Source: Methanobacteriota archaeon
Lineage (GTDB): Archaea; Hydrothermarchaeota; Hydrothermarchaeia; Hydrothermarchaeales; SZUA-236
DNA length: 12,143 nt
Direction of reading: 5' to 3'
NCBI GenBank assembly: GCA_003230355.1
Contig: QIDD01000008.1
Span: 1-12,143 of the forward strand
The translations under genes and the position numbers were made by a program. The notes below the pieces were generated by a model, which worked only from the letters and a program-made list of their open reading frames with translations, ran no database searches and was not told the DNA's origin. Below are positions 5,062 to 12,143 of this stretch, piece after piece. Numbering within the stretch: position 1 is the stretch's first letter; every line of letters starts with the position of its first letter.

Positions 5062-6183
5062 TTAATCGATGAAGTCTATTCCAAGCTCTTGTTTAAGAGT
5101 TTTTTCCTCAGGCGTAACCTGCATACGCTGACCTACGATCTGCCGTGAGCGAACGCCTGTAATAACAAGCATCACACGAAGCACTCCCTCAAGGTCTGGA
5201 TCAATGATTGAGCCCCAGATGATATTTGCCTTTGGATCAAGGCGTCGTGAAACAACTTCAACCACTTTTTCAGATTCCTCAAGTGTGAGATCTCCGCCGC
5301 CGATTATATTTATGAGCGCGCCGCGCGCACCTGTAATGTCTACTGAGAGCAGCGGGCTGTTTATCGCTTTTTCAATGGCCTCAATCGCACGGTTTTCAGA
5401 GTTGCTCTCGCCCATGCCGATCATGGCGACTCCACCGCCTTCCATCACTGTTCGCACATCAGCGAAATCCAGGTTGATGAGACCCGGCTTAGTTATAAGC
5501 TCAGTTATACCTTTAACCGCTCTGACAAGTATTTCATCCGCGACCTTGAAGGCTGATTCAAGAGGGAGTCTGGGCGCGATTTCAAGGAGCTTGTCATTTG
5601 GGATAACTATTACAGTGTCAGTTTCACGCCTGAGTTTTTCAAGACCCATCTCAGCGTTTTCCTTTCTGCGCACACCTTCCATGTTAAAGGGGAATGTGAC
5701 GATTGCCACTGTAAGCGCACCCGCCTTTTTTGCGATGTTTGCAATGACAGGCAGACTGCCAGTTCCTGTGCCGCCTCCAAGCCCGCATGTTAGAAATACG
5801 ATGTCAGCGCCTTGAACGGATTTTTCAATGTCCTTTTCACTTTCGATTGCAGCCTCCTCACCTATCTGGGGCATGCTTCCAGCGCCAAGACCTTTTGTAA
5901 GCATCTTTCCCAGGAGTATCTTTTCATCAGCAAAGTCACACAATAGATCCTGCGCATCAGTGTTCATTGCGATTGTGGTCGCCCCGTCAACGCTTATCTC
6001 CATTAGCCGATTTATGGTGTTACATCCTGCACCACCCGATCCGACTACAATGATTCGTGATCTGAGCTCTGAGAGGATATCCTCAAGCTCCATGTCGATC
6101 TTGCTTCTGGAAAGTCCTCTTCCAGATTTTGACCTGTAGGAGCTTTCACCCCTTTTAACTGCCTCTCCTATTATGCTTTCCAA
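5062..6183 (-). CDS. ftsZ: Cell division protein FtsZ
   Basis: This 373-residue tubulin-family GTPase polymerises into the cytokinetic ring. After an N-terminal extension of about 40 residues, basic and poorly conserved, come the first nucleotide-binding loop GSGGAGCN (48-55), the tubulin signature GGGTGTGS (136-143), and the synergy-loop motif NLDFADV (237-243) with Asp239 and Asp242 positioned to activate GTP hydrolysis in the neighbouring subunit. The C-terminus [11 protein letters not shown] is a short conserved peptide of the kind that contacts partners such as SepF in archaea. The start is TTG at 6183, chosen because AGGAGG lies 7 bases upstream and no ATG fits. All catalytic motifs are intact. 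It leads a two-gene unit with secE. Confidence 0.97.
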   Translation of the reverse strand: MESIIGEAVKRGESSYRSKSGRGLSRSKIDMELEDILSELRSRIIVVGSGGAGCNTINRLMEISVDGATTIAMNTDAQDLLCDFADEKILLGKMLTKGLGAGSMPQIGEEAAIESEKDIEKSVQGADIVFLTCGLGGGTGTGSLPVIANIAKKAGALTVAIVTFPFNMEGVRRKENAEMGLEKLRRETDTVIVIPNDKLLEIAPRLPLESAFKVADEILVRAVKGITELITKPGLINLDFADVRTVMEGGGVAMIGMGESNSENRAIEAIEKAINSPLLSVDITGARGALINIIGGGDLTLEESEKVVEVVSRRLDPKANIIWGSIIDPDLEGVLRVMLVITGVRSRQIVGQRMQVTPEEKTLKQELGIDFID

Positions 6184-6227
6184 TGTTAGTCCTCCTAAAA
6201 AAGTGTCAAAACCTATTACCTTTTCAC

Positions 6228-6240
6228 GGTATTTAAAGGT
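6228..6240 (-). promoter_or_regulatory. Promoter of ftsZ-secE
   Basis: On the minus strand ACCTTTAAATACC contains the TATA box TTTAAATA (6237-6230). It predicts a start near 6205-6210 and a leader of about 25 bases holding the AGGAGG site. It lies in the 90-base gap after the mutS-like gene, so ftsZ can be expressed separately from the operon upstream. Confidence 0.55.
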
Positions 6241-6273
6241 TTCTAGCGCTGTCTTGTGGCGGGCGGTGTTTCG

Positions 6274-8319
6274 CTATTTTTTAAAGCGCGCCAGTATAGC
6301 GGTGTAGAGTCCTTTCTTTTGCTTATCTGCCTTTCTGCTCAAACGGTCGAGTATAAGTTCAGGCGTGGATTTTGCAAGCATTCCAAGCGAGGGGTTTCTG
6401 TCAACAATGAGGTTGTGCGCTTCATCGAGCCCGGTTGCCTCGATTCCGTCGATTCGAACGCCCGCTCCAACGTGTTCTTTGATGTCTTCGCCCAGATGGG
6501 TTACAACTGCGATGAGCGTGTTTTCATCTTCTTTGAACCAGTCTAAAAGCCCTGCCAGAATTTTTGCAGCTGCGCCGGGTTCTGTGATGGATTCGATTTC
6601 GTCTGCGAGTATGATTCGCTTTCGGTGGGTATTTGATATGTCCTCGAATGTTTTGAGCAGTGTTTCAAAGGCGCCGGCGTCATCGCTCTTTGCCTTGCCG
6701 AAATAATAGATTTCCTCAAATAGCGTGCACCGTGCCTTTTCACAAGCCACGCCAAGCCCTGTTTGTGCAAGGATAGCAGTCTGCAAGATGAGTTCGAGCA
6801 GCGTGGTCTTGCCGCCGGAGTTCGCGCCGGTCACGACAACGGCTCGCGCGCTATGGCCTGGAAAGTCAGCGGACCTGCCGATCACGTAGCTGATTGGCTG
6901 AATTTCTCCTGTTAAAAATATGTTTCTACCACCGGCGAAGGATACTGCTGGCTGACTCTGGACCACTGGTGGTTTAAGACCGTGGTCAATAGTAAACTGT
7001 CCAATGGCGAGTCTGAGATCAAGCTCCATCGCCTTTCGAACAAGCCCTTTAACGCTTGCAGTGTGATTTGACAGCTTTTTTGCAATCTGCTTTTTAAGCG
7101 TGTATTCAAGCCTTAGCTGCTCGCCTGAAAGGTGTTCTTTAAGCTCTGTGAGCCTGTCGGTGTCAAGTTCAAGCGGGAGGTTGTCTGTTGCGAAGACTCC
7201 GCGAAGAAGCCTTTTATCCAGCGCGAGGGAGTCTGCGAGCAGGCCTTCATGCGCCTGCGCCTCAGATTCAACGAGTTCAGTGAAATCACCGGGAAGACTT
7301 GAAAGTAGAGCGGATGACTGCGCTGTTCGGAGAAGTTCTAAAAGTCCTCTTCCGTCTAGGCTCATCTCAGACATCTTAAGTGTGACCGCTTTATTCGCAA
7401 GCTCCAGAGTTTCCTGCGCCGCGCTGTCGATCTGCTCAAGCGCGTGTTTCAGACTTTCCAGCTCGGTTGAAATGCTGGGGTCAATCCCGTTATGGCTCAG
7501 GCGGCTGATAGTCTCAACCTCCAGGGAGAGCGGTTTTGAAAGCGCCCTCATCTCAGGGTCATCGGCAAGTCCTGCAATCTCTATTGCTGCGAGGATGCAT
7601 TCTCGGTTCGCGCCGTAGAATGAGAGCACAATTTCAGGGACGATAAGCAGGAGGTCATCTTCGTAAACAGGCTCTACACATTCAAGCTCAAGCGCGCTGC
7701 CACCGTAGCTTGCGTTTCTCTGCACATAACGCACAAATTCAGAGTCCCTGAGAAACTCCAGGTCCGATAAATCCTCAACAAAGATTATGTTCCCCTTCTG
7801 CTTGAGCGCAGATTTAAGCTGGGAGAATATCTCAGGATCCTCTGTTACTATGAGATCTCTTGGCCGAGGTTCACCCTCCACAAGGGGTGTGATGAGTTTG
7901 AGGAGCCTTTGGATTTCGTCTGTTTTATTCCCCATGCGCTTTGCAAGTCCTGCGCAGCCTGCGGTGTAGCGGTTCCTGCGGGCGATTTCACCCTTGTCCA
8001 GTGTAGGGTGGAATAGACTGACACCGATTCTTCCGTAGTCTGTTTGCGGGTAGCTGCGAAGGACATCCATTATGCGAGTAAATATTTCCCGTGCCTCGCT
8101 TGTTTTCAATGCATTTGCATATGAAAAACCCAGCCGCTCGGACTCAATTGATCGCGCGATCTCCCCGGCCTTTTGAATTGGGATGCCGGCTGTGAGCAGC
8201 CCTTCAAACTCCTTGTTTAATAGTGCATCAAGCGCATTTTTCTCTGACCCATAGTGCGATGTGAGCACGTCTCGGATCTTTTCGCCCACGCCCTTAACTT
8301 CGCTCAGGCTTTCAAACAT
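6274..8319 (-). CDS. MutS-family ATPase (archaeal MutS2/MutS5-like) with N-terminal HhH
   Basis: This protein of about 681 residues has a C-terminal MutS ATPase: Walker A in TGANSGGKTT (about residues 495-505), Walker B in IILADEIES (about 568-577) and the conserved His of VVTHLGED (about 602-610). The N-terminus has a helix-hairpin-helix-like segment (LSEVKGVGEKIRDVL). The middle is helical, like MutS lever and clamp regions. The mismatch-reading domain I with its Phe-x-Glu motif and a C-terminal Smr nuclease are not seen, so it resembles archaeal MutS2/MutS5-like proteins, which bind branched or recombination DNA, rather than true mismatch-repair MutS. The ATG at 8319 is preferred over the in-frame GTG at 8322 because GGAGG lies 6 bases from the ATG but only 3 from the GTG. 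It overlaps the end of cca by 8 bases, implying coupled translation. The exact DNA substrate is not inferable. Confidence 0.88.
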   Translation of the reverse strand: MFESLSEVKGVGEKIRDVLTSHYGSEKNALDALLNKEFEGLLTAGIPIQKAGEIARSIESERLGFSYANALKTSEAREIFTRIMDVLRSYPQTDYGRIGVSLFHPTLDKGEIARRNRYTAGCAGLAKRMGNKTDEIQRLLKLITPLVEGEPRPRDLIVTEDPEIFSQLKSALKQKGNIIFVEDLSDLEFLRDSEFVRYVQRNASYGGSALELECVEPVYEDDLLLIVPEIVLSFYGANRECILAAIEIAGLADDPEMRALSKPLSLEVETISRLSHNGIDPSISTELESLKHALEQIDSAAQETLELANKAVTLKMSEMSLDGRGLLELLRTAQSSALLSSLPGDFTELVESEAQAHEGLLADSLALDKRLLRGVFATDNLPLELDTDRLTELKEHLSGEQLRLEYTLKKQIAKKLSNHTASVKGLVRKAMELDLRLAIGQFTIDHGLKPPVVQSQPAVSFAGGRNIFLTGEIQPISYVIGRSADFPGHSARAVVVTGANSGGKTTLLELILQTAILAQTGLGVACEKARCTLFEEIYYFGKAKSDDAGAFETLLKTFEDISNTHRKRIILADEIESITEPGAAAKILAGLLDWFKEDENTLIAVVTHLGEDIKEHVGAGVRIDGIEATGLDEAHNLIVDRNPSLGMLAKSTPELILDRLSRKADKQKKGLYTAILARFKK

Positions 8320-9670
8320 CACTGTCCTCCCAGGGAAACCTTGGGTCTAGAAACTGAGTGTAAAACTCTGGGTCTGTTCCGACTGCAGCTTCACTCTCTG
8401 CGATTTCAAATCCTGCTTCAATTGCTGCTGCAATGTAGCTGGGAACACCTTTTTTCTTCAATCCCTTTGATGAGAGGAATTGTTTGAAAAAGTCCGCTGC
8501 ATCGGGTGTTTCACGCTTTAAAAATACAGCCCAGCGGCCTCCTTCAATGAATGGGCGGGAGAGTGCTTTTTCAGAGGCCTTGTGTTTTTCGATGAAGACT
8601 GACTCGTTTTCTGAGTTCACATAGGGTCCGGGATGTAATCGAGTATTGGACAGAGTTTTATGCTCCAGCTCAAAGGCGATGAGGGTTTTTTCCGCTGCAC
8701 TGTAGCCTGAGTTTAGAACCTTGAAGCCTGCATTCTCAAGACCTCTTGCAAAATAACGCTCTGCCTTTTTCAACTGCGAATAGAGTATGTCGTCGATGAC
8801 ATTTGGCGTCTGAAATGAGACCTGGATTATCTCTGTGCCACGGCGCCTGAGAAGTCCTGCCAGCGCGTCTGTGGAATTGACCCTTTTTATAGGGAAGAAA
8901 AAGGATTCCTTCGGCGATATTAGAAACTGCTTTGCCGCAAATGTAAAGAGGCTGAAATTCTGTTGTGAAAGAGCTGATGCAACGTTGCGGTTCGAATCTG
9001 TTGGGTCTATCACAATCAGGGGCTCGGCGGAAAACTGTTCTGCAACTCCCCTTCCAATGAGGTCTATGAACGTCGGCCGGCACCACTCAGACGCAGCCTT
9101 CAGCACAGCTTCAAAGGAGCCGTAGCGGATTACGAGAAGTTCACTGAGATAGCCTGAAAAGCCTTCAACCCTTGCCTCAGCTCCATAGCAGCCAATGCCG
9201 CGGAGAAACTGTTTGAGAAGCCGGACATCACCCTCTCGCCTGCTCAGGTTTTCCCTCACAAAGCTGTCGTGAAAAGGGGTCCGATCCACAGCCGAGATCC
9301 GCATCCCCGCGTCCTCCACCTGGTAGCAGGGCACGATTTCCACAGGATGGCCTGAAAACATGCCTGTCACATAGGGGTGCTCGGCAAAACGCTTCTCAAG
9401 ACAGCTTAGAATCTTTTTTCCAACACAGGTCACAGCTGTTTCAAGCTCTTCTTTCGAGTACTTCGCCGGGAACCTGACAAAGAGGTCAATGTCCTTTTCA
9501 TAGACCAGCCATGTGTCCCGTGAAACCGAGCCGTAGACAGCCACTTGAGCATCAAAACCAAGACTGCTCATCTCGGAACTCACTAGCTCTATTAGCGCCT
9601 TGCACACCGCTTTCATCTCCTGCTTCTGCGCGTCTGTTGGAGTAATCCGCTTCAAAACCTTATCAATCAT
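8312..9670 (-). CDS. cca: CCA tRNA nucleotidyltransferase, archaeal class I
   Basis: This 452-residue enzyme adds or repairs the 3' CCA of tRNA using CTP and ATP without a nucleic-acid template. The class I nucleotidyltransferase head shows YGSVSRDTWL (46-55), then DID (60-62) and VEIVPCY (110-116), which supply the metal-binding carboxylates. AVDRTPFHDSFV and GFSGYLSELLVIRYGSF are strongly conserved archaeal Cca segments, and FIEGGRWAVF lies in the tail domain. The third carboxylate is Glu111, where the Archaeoglobus enzyme has Asp110; conversely the first is Asp60 where Archaeoglobus has Glu59. Length is normal. The ATG overlaps the thpR stop (ATGA), and the 3' end overlaps the mutS-like gene, so it is the middle gene of a tight operon. 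Confidence 0.96.
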   Translation of the reverse strand: MIDKVLKRITPTDAQKQEMKAVCKALIELVSSEMSSLGFDAQVAVYGSVSRDTWLVYEKDIDLFVRFPAKYSKEELETAVTCVGKKILSCLEKRFAEHPYVTGMFSGHPVEIVPCYQVEDAGMRISAVDRTPFHDSFVRENLSRREGDVRLLKQFLRGIGCYGAEARVEGFSGYLSELLVIRYGSFEAVLKAASEWCRPTFIDLIGRGVAEQFSAEPLIVIDPTDSNRNVASALSQQNFSLFTFAAKQFLISPKESFFFPIKRVNSTDALAGLLRRRGTEIIQVSFQTPNVIDDILYSQLKKAERYFARGLENAGFKVLNSGYSAAEKTLIAFELEHKTLSNTRLHPGPYVNSENESVFIEKHKASEKALSRPFIEGGRWAVFLKRETPDAADFFKQFLSSKGLKKKGVPSYIAAAIEAGFEIAESEAAVGTDPEFYTQFLDPRFPWEDSDV

Positions 9671-10203
9671 AGCGATGCAACCATTATATCTGTGTAAATC
9701 GGCCCCTTTGGCGTGAGAACACTTTCTTTAAACTTTACCTCTTCAATCCGAATAGTCCCAATGTCTCTGTCTTTCAACGCCTCAACGCAGTGAAGAAGGG
9801 CGTCTTTGTTTTTGCCTGTCTGCACACGGCCAATTGTGAGATGGGGCTTGAAATTCTTTTCTCTCTTAAAACCAATTTCAAAGAGCGCGTCGTCAAGCCT
9901 GTGCTGAAGGGTTTCAAGGCCAGGGCAAACAAGGCCGATCCACAACACCCGCATATAGTTTTGGCTTGGAAACACACCCGCGCCAGCAAGCCGTGCCTCC
10001 ATTGGCCCATTCTGCAAGCAAACCTGTTGAAGAGCTGCACCAACCTTTCCTGCTGAATCATCATCAATATCCGGGAAAAACTTGAGTGTAATATGGGTGT
10101 TTTTTAGGTCTACAAACTTAACTGCAGCACCTGATTTTTTAAACTCACCGATAACATCTTTTATGCCGGGATGAGCTATGTCACAGGCAATAAAGGCGCG
10201 CAT
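9667..10203 (-). CDS. thpR: RNA 2',3'-cyclic phosphodiesterase ThpR (LigT family)
   Basis: This 178-residue 2H phosphoesterase has the two signature motifs H-x-T at HIT (37-39, in THITLKFF) and HLT (121-123, in KPHLTIGRV). Members open 2',3'-cyclic phosphates to 2'-phosphates and can join tRNA halves in vitro with 2'-5' links; the role in the cell is not settled. Length and the start MRAFIACDI fit the family. It is upstream of cca with an ATGA overlap, a common archaeal pairing that suggests work on RNA 3' ends. There is no Shine-Dalgarno site, and the TATA box is about 25 bases before the ATG, so the message is probably leaderless. Confidence 0.95.
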   Translation of the reverse strand: MRAFIACDIAHPGIKDVIGEFKKSGAAVKFVDLKNTHITLKFFPDIDDDSAGKVGAALQQVCLQNGPMEARLAGAGVFPSQNYMRVLWIGLVCPGLETLQHRLDDALFEIGFKREKNFKPHLTIGRVQTGKNKDALLHCVEALKDRDIGTIRIEEVKFKESVLTPKGPIYTDIMVASL

Positions 10204-10222
10204 AAAAATACAAGACCGCCCA

Positions 10223-10232
10223 TTTTATAAAT
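10223..10232 (-). promoter_or_regulatory. Promoter of the thpR-cca-mutS operon (leaderless)
   Basis: The minus-strand ATTTATAAAA is centred about 25 bases before the thpR ATG. This places the transcription start at or next to the start codon, which agrees with the absence of a ribosome-binding site. Confidence 0.5.
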
Positions 10233-10265
10233 CCTTTATTGCTGCCTGCCGCCGCCCAGGTGTTT

Positions 10266-10281
10266 TCATAAAATATTTTAG
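10266..10281 (+). promoter_or_regulatory. Promoter of the AAA ATPase gene
   Basis: The sequence TCATAAAATATTTTAG is an AT-rich TATA-like element in the divergent 130-base gap. It predicts a start near 10298-10303 and a leader of about 30 bases with GGAGG at 10324-10328. The TATA match is weaker than that of thpR. Confidence 0.35.
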
Positions 10282-10333
10282 ACATTAGGTTTTCTGCCTC
10301 AGTCGAATACTAAAACCAGCTTCGGAGGAATGC

Positions 10334-11464
10334 TTGATACAGACATATTTAGACCGGTGGGTGCCAGTTAAAACAAAGCCGTCCAAGAGAGTTGTAACCG
10401 ATAAAGATTATGCTAGGCCGGCAAGGCTGATTCAGCTTCGTCCAGTTGGATTTCCAATCCGCGAGATGCACCGCAACCTCAGCGTAAACATTGAAAACAT
10501 CGAGCTCTTCGAACTCTATGCAAAAGAGCAGTGGATGGGAAGCATCGTATCTATTGATGACTATCTCTTTGACCAGCGTGTTATACCTGATTTCGCATAT
10601 CAAGTTATAAGGGCGCTTCCATCAGGCGCGGTGAAGATTGCTGAAAACACGATAATCGAAATTGACACAACCGATCTGAAGCAGGAGCCAAAGACCAAGA
10701 CAACAAAGATAAGGCTCGCAGACGTTATCGGCCACAACCATGTAAAGAAGAAATGCAGAATCGTTATGCGCTATCTTGAGGATTCAGAGCAGTTCGGGGA
10801 TTGGGCGCCGAGAAACGTGCTCTTCTACGGAACGCCGGGAACAGGCAAGACCATGACTGCCAAGGCACTTGCAAACGAGGTGGACGCAAGTTTTATGATG
10901 GTGCGGGCAACAGATCTTGTGGGAGAGTTTGTAGGTGACGGCTCAAAACGGATTCACGACCTCTATTCAACAGCCGCTGAAAGCGCGCCAACTGTTGTCT
11001 TCATAGATGAACTGGATGCAATCGCCCTTGACAGGAGTTTTCAGTCTGTGCGCGGTGACGTGTCAGAAGTGGTTAACGCACTGCTCTCAGAGATGGATGG
11101 CCTCCGGGAAAACAGAGGTGTTGTAACAATCGCTGCAACAAACAACCCCATGCTTCTTGACAAGGCGATTCGCAGCAGGTTTGAAGAAGAACTCAACTTC
11201 AAAATCCCAACTGACAGCGAGCGGCTGGAGATACTTCAAAGCTACGCCCGGACGCTGCCGCTGCCGCTTGACGCCGACCTCAAAGGATTTGTAAAACGGA
11301 TAAAAGGATTTTCAGGCCGCGATATTAAAGAGAAGCTTTTGAAGGCCGCGCTATACAAGGCTATGCTGGAAGATTCAAAAACAGTTACTCAGCGCCATGT
11401 CGAAGAATCCTTAAAAGAAATTGACCTGGGCATTTCAAAGCCGCCTGGCGAGATGTTCATCTAA
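10334..11464 (+). CDS. Single-domain AAA ATPase (AMA/Cdc48-like unfoldase)
   Basis: This 376-residue protein has one AAA module. Walker A is GTPGTGKT (166-173), Walker B is FIDELDA (223-229), sensor 1 is ATNNP (268-272), an arginine-finger region is IRSRF (279-283), and the lid has FSGRDIKEKL. The first 120 residues are a distinct N-domain with PVGFPIREMHRN and no coiled coil, so it is not the proteasomal PAN type, and the single ATPase domain separates it from Cdc48. Size and layout resemble the AMA group (AAA proteins of methanogens and Archaeoglobus); this assignment is from memory of the family. A hexameric protein unfoldase or remodeller is likely. The start is TTG at 10334, 5 bases after GGAGG; an ATG at 10330 is out of frame and stops after 13 codons. 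An AN1 finger gene follows by 43 bases. Confidence 0.9.
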   Translation: MIQTYLDRWVPVKTKPSKRVVTDKDYARPARLIQLRPVGFPIREMHRNLSVNIENIELFELYAKEQWMGSIVSIDDYLFDQRVIPDFAYQVIRALPSGAVKIAENTIIEIDTTDLKQEPKTKTTKIRLADVIGHNHVKKKCRIVMRYLEDSEQFGDWAPRNVLFYGTPGTGKTMTAKALANEVDASFMMVRATDLVGEFVGDGSKRIHDLYSTAAESAPTVVFIDELDAIALDRSFQSVRGDVSEVVNALLSEMDGLRENRGVVTIAATNNPMLLDKAIRSRFEEELNFKIPTDSERLEILQSYARTLPLPLDADLKGFVKRIKGFSGRDIKEKLLKAALYKAMLEDSKTVTQRHVEESLKEIDLGISKPPGEMFI

Positions 11465-11507
11465 GAAGATAGTTTTCAAATCAATCCTTATTGCACAGGG
11501 TGTTTTA

Positions 11508-11873
11508 ATGGCGAAGTGCTCGATCTGCGCGGAGGAGGAACTCCTGCCTTTTACATGCAGTTATTGCAGTGAAACGTTCTGCCGCAAGCATCATCTGCCG
11601 GAGAAACACGGCTGCACAGGTCTGACAAAGGAGCGGTGGCAGCGCCGAAAGTTTTCTGAAAAACCCATGCGAGGAAGAATTTGGACACCCACCCCGCAAA
11701 AACAGGGTACAATGCGCAGCATCAACGGAGCCAAACAATTCATAGAAAAACGCATTCGAAAAAGAAAAACCGTCTCACACCAGCCAGGCTACTACGAAAT
11801 CAGCGAAAAACAAATCGCAGCTGTTATTTTGATTCTAATTCTTATTCTTGGAGCGATTGCAAGATTTCTTTAA
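11508..11873 (+). CDS. AN1-type zinc-finger protein with C-terminal membrane anchor
   Basis: This 121-residue protein opens with a complete AN1 zinc finger: C4, C7, C17, C20, C25, H28, H34 and C36, with spacing C-x2-C-x9-C-x2-C-x4-C-x2-H-x5-H-x-C. A basic, Arg/Lys-rich linker (about 40-85) follows, then one C-terminal helix of Ile/Leu/Val (about 101-121, QIAAVILILILILGAIARFL), so it is probably tail-anchored with the finger in the cytoplasm. I chose the ATG at 11508 because it directly precedes the finger and has AGGGTG 5 bases upstream; a longer start inside the ATPase gene is unlikely. In eukaryotes several AN1 proteins bind Cdc48/p97. Here the gene lies 43 bases after an AAA ATPase, suggesting a shared task at the membrane, but this is inference. 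Confidence 0.88.
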   Translation: MAKCSICAEEELLPFTCSYCSETFCRKHHLPEKHGCTGLTKERWQRRKFSEKPMRGRIWTPTPQKQGTMRSINGAKQFIEKRIRKRKTVSHQPGYYEISEKQIAAVILILILILGAIARFL

Positions 11874-11900
11874 AATGATTATTAAATCTCTCGAATCATT
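11874..11900. terminator. Hairpin between convergent genes (bidirectional terminator)
   Basis: A perfect 7-bp inverted repeat, AATGATT (11874-11880) and AATCATT (11894-11900), has a 13-base loop. It starts at the base after the AN1 gene stop and lies 13 bases before the end of the convergent minus-strand gene. The AT-only stem is weak, and no long T-run follows in either direction. Confidence 0.35.
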
Positions 11901-11913
11901 ATTTGTTGACATT

Positions 11914-12143
11914 CTACCAGAACGAAACATATCTTTTATTTTTTCTAACATATTTTGTTACGTCTTCACGTATTTCAAGTGTTAATAAACTACCACTTGG
12001 GTGTGGCATTAATATGACATTATTACCTTTAATTTTATTCTCTATTGTAAAGTAGTAATCCCGAGCTTTTTCACCACAAAACACAATTGTTTTAATCCTG
12101 AGTTCTTTCATTAATTCTGGAACTTCTGCATTTACTTCGTTAG
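11914..12143 (-). CDS. Partial C-terminal part of a uracil-DNA glycosylase-superfamily-like protein
   Basis: The frame is open from the window edge to TAG at 11916-11914, giving the last 76 codons; the Met at 12111 is probably internal, because coding-like sequence (NEVNAEVPEL) continues upstream of it to the edge. The pattern IKTIVFCGEKARDYY, then NNVILMPHPSGS and a final Lys-rich helix, matches the end of the uracil-DNA glycosylase fold: a strand carrying 'GxxA', then a strand ending in the H-P-S motif that contacts DNA. HPSG is a variant of the usual HPSP/HPSA. The 5' end and the catalytic motif are outside the window. The stretch is AT-rich compared with the ATPase region. It is convergent with the AN1 gene. 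Confidence 0.5.
   Translation of the reverse strand, partial: NEVNAEVPELMKELRIKTIVFCGEKARDYYFTIENKIKGNNVILMPHPSGSLLTLEIREDVTKYVRKNKRYVSFW

Noticed and set aside
5204..5815. 203-residue plus-strand open frame within ftsZ
   Set aside because: It is antisense to an intact FtsZ, with the Ser/Pro/Ile-rich composition typical of antisense frames.
7100..7618. 172-residue Ser/Arg-rich plus-strand open frame within the mutS-like gene
   Set aside because: It is antisense to a well-supported gene and has no recognisable domain or ribosome site.
10330..10372. ATG at 10330 as the start of the AAA ATPase
   Set aside because: It is out of frame with the ATPase, reaches a stop after 13 codons and is too close to the GGAGG; the TTG at 10334 fits.
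1..12143. tRNA or rRNA genes, CRISPR array, insertion sequence or transposase
   Set aside because: I saw no cloverleaf-like segment, no regularly spaced repeats and no transposase-like protein in any frame.

Overview
This window is archaeal chromosome, most likely from a euryarchaeal (methanogen or Archaeoglobus-like) lineage. The evidence is an archaeal stalk operon (uL10/P0 type and an L12/P1 ending in GLGSLFG), an archaeal Spt5-type NusG, a short Sec61-gamma-like SecE, a class I (archaeal) CCA-adding enzyme, TATA-box promoters, and purine-rich Shine-Dalgarno sites mixed with apparently leaderless starts. Genus or order cannot be fixed from the sequence alone.

Layout. Bases 1-187 hold what looks like the frameshifted 3' end of an unrecognised gene, followed by a predicted lipoprotein (175-705, +). 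From 3789 down to 926 on the minus strand runs the translation/transcription operon nusG-rpl11-rpl1-rpl10-rpl12, closed by a hairpin plus T-tract at 837-896. Bases 3850-4849 are an AT-rich island on the opposite strand. It holds a good TATA box, a 34-residue Cys/Tyr/Trp-containing peptide gene with a strong Shine-Dalgarno site, a hairpin over its stop codon, and a 199-residue P-loop kinase-like gene. The island sits exactly between secE and nusG, which are normally adjacent, and nusG has its own TATA box. Then come ftsZ-secE (6183-4850, minus, one promoter) and thpR-cca-mutS-like (10203-6274, minus), a tightly packed operon with overlapping start and stop codons. Divergently on the plus strand are a single-domain AAA ATPase (10334-11464) and a small AN1 zinc-finger protein with a C-terminal membrane anchor (11508-11873). 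A hairpin separates them from the 3' end of a convergent gene that resembles the uracil-DNA glycosylase superfamily and runs off the window.

How the genes fit together. Most of the window is information-processing housekeeping: ribosomal stalk and L1/L11, elongation factor NusG, protein-export subunit SecE, division protein FtsZ, tRNA 3'-end maturation (Cca), RNA-end phosphodiesterase (ThpR) and a MutS-family ATPase. The two parts with most novelty are the secE/nusG island, which has the architecture of a minimal modified-peptide (RiPP-like) or regulatory-peptide cassette with a P-loop kinase-like partner but no recognisable maturase, and the AAA ATPase beside a tail-anchored AN1 finger, which recalls eukaryotic Cdc48/p97 partnerships with AN1 proteins. 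Both functional readings are inferences.
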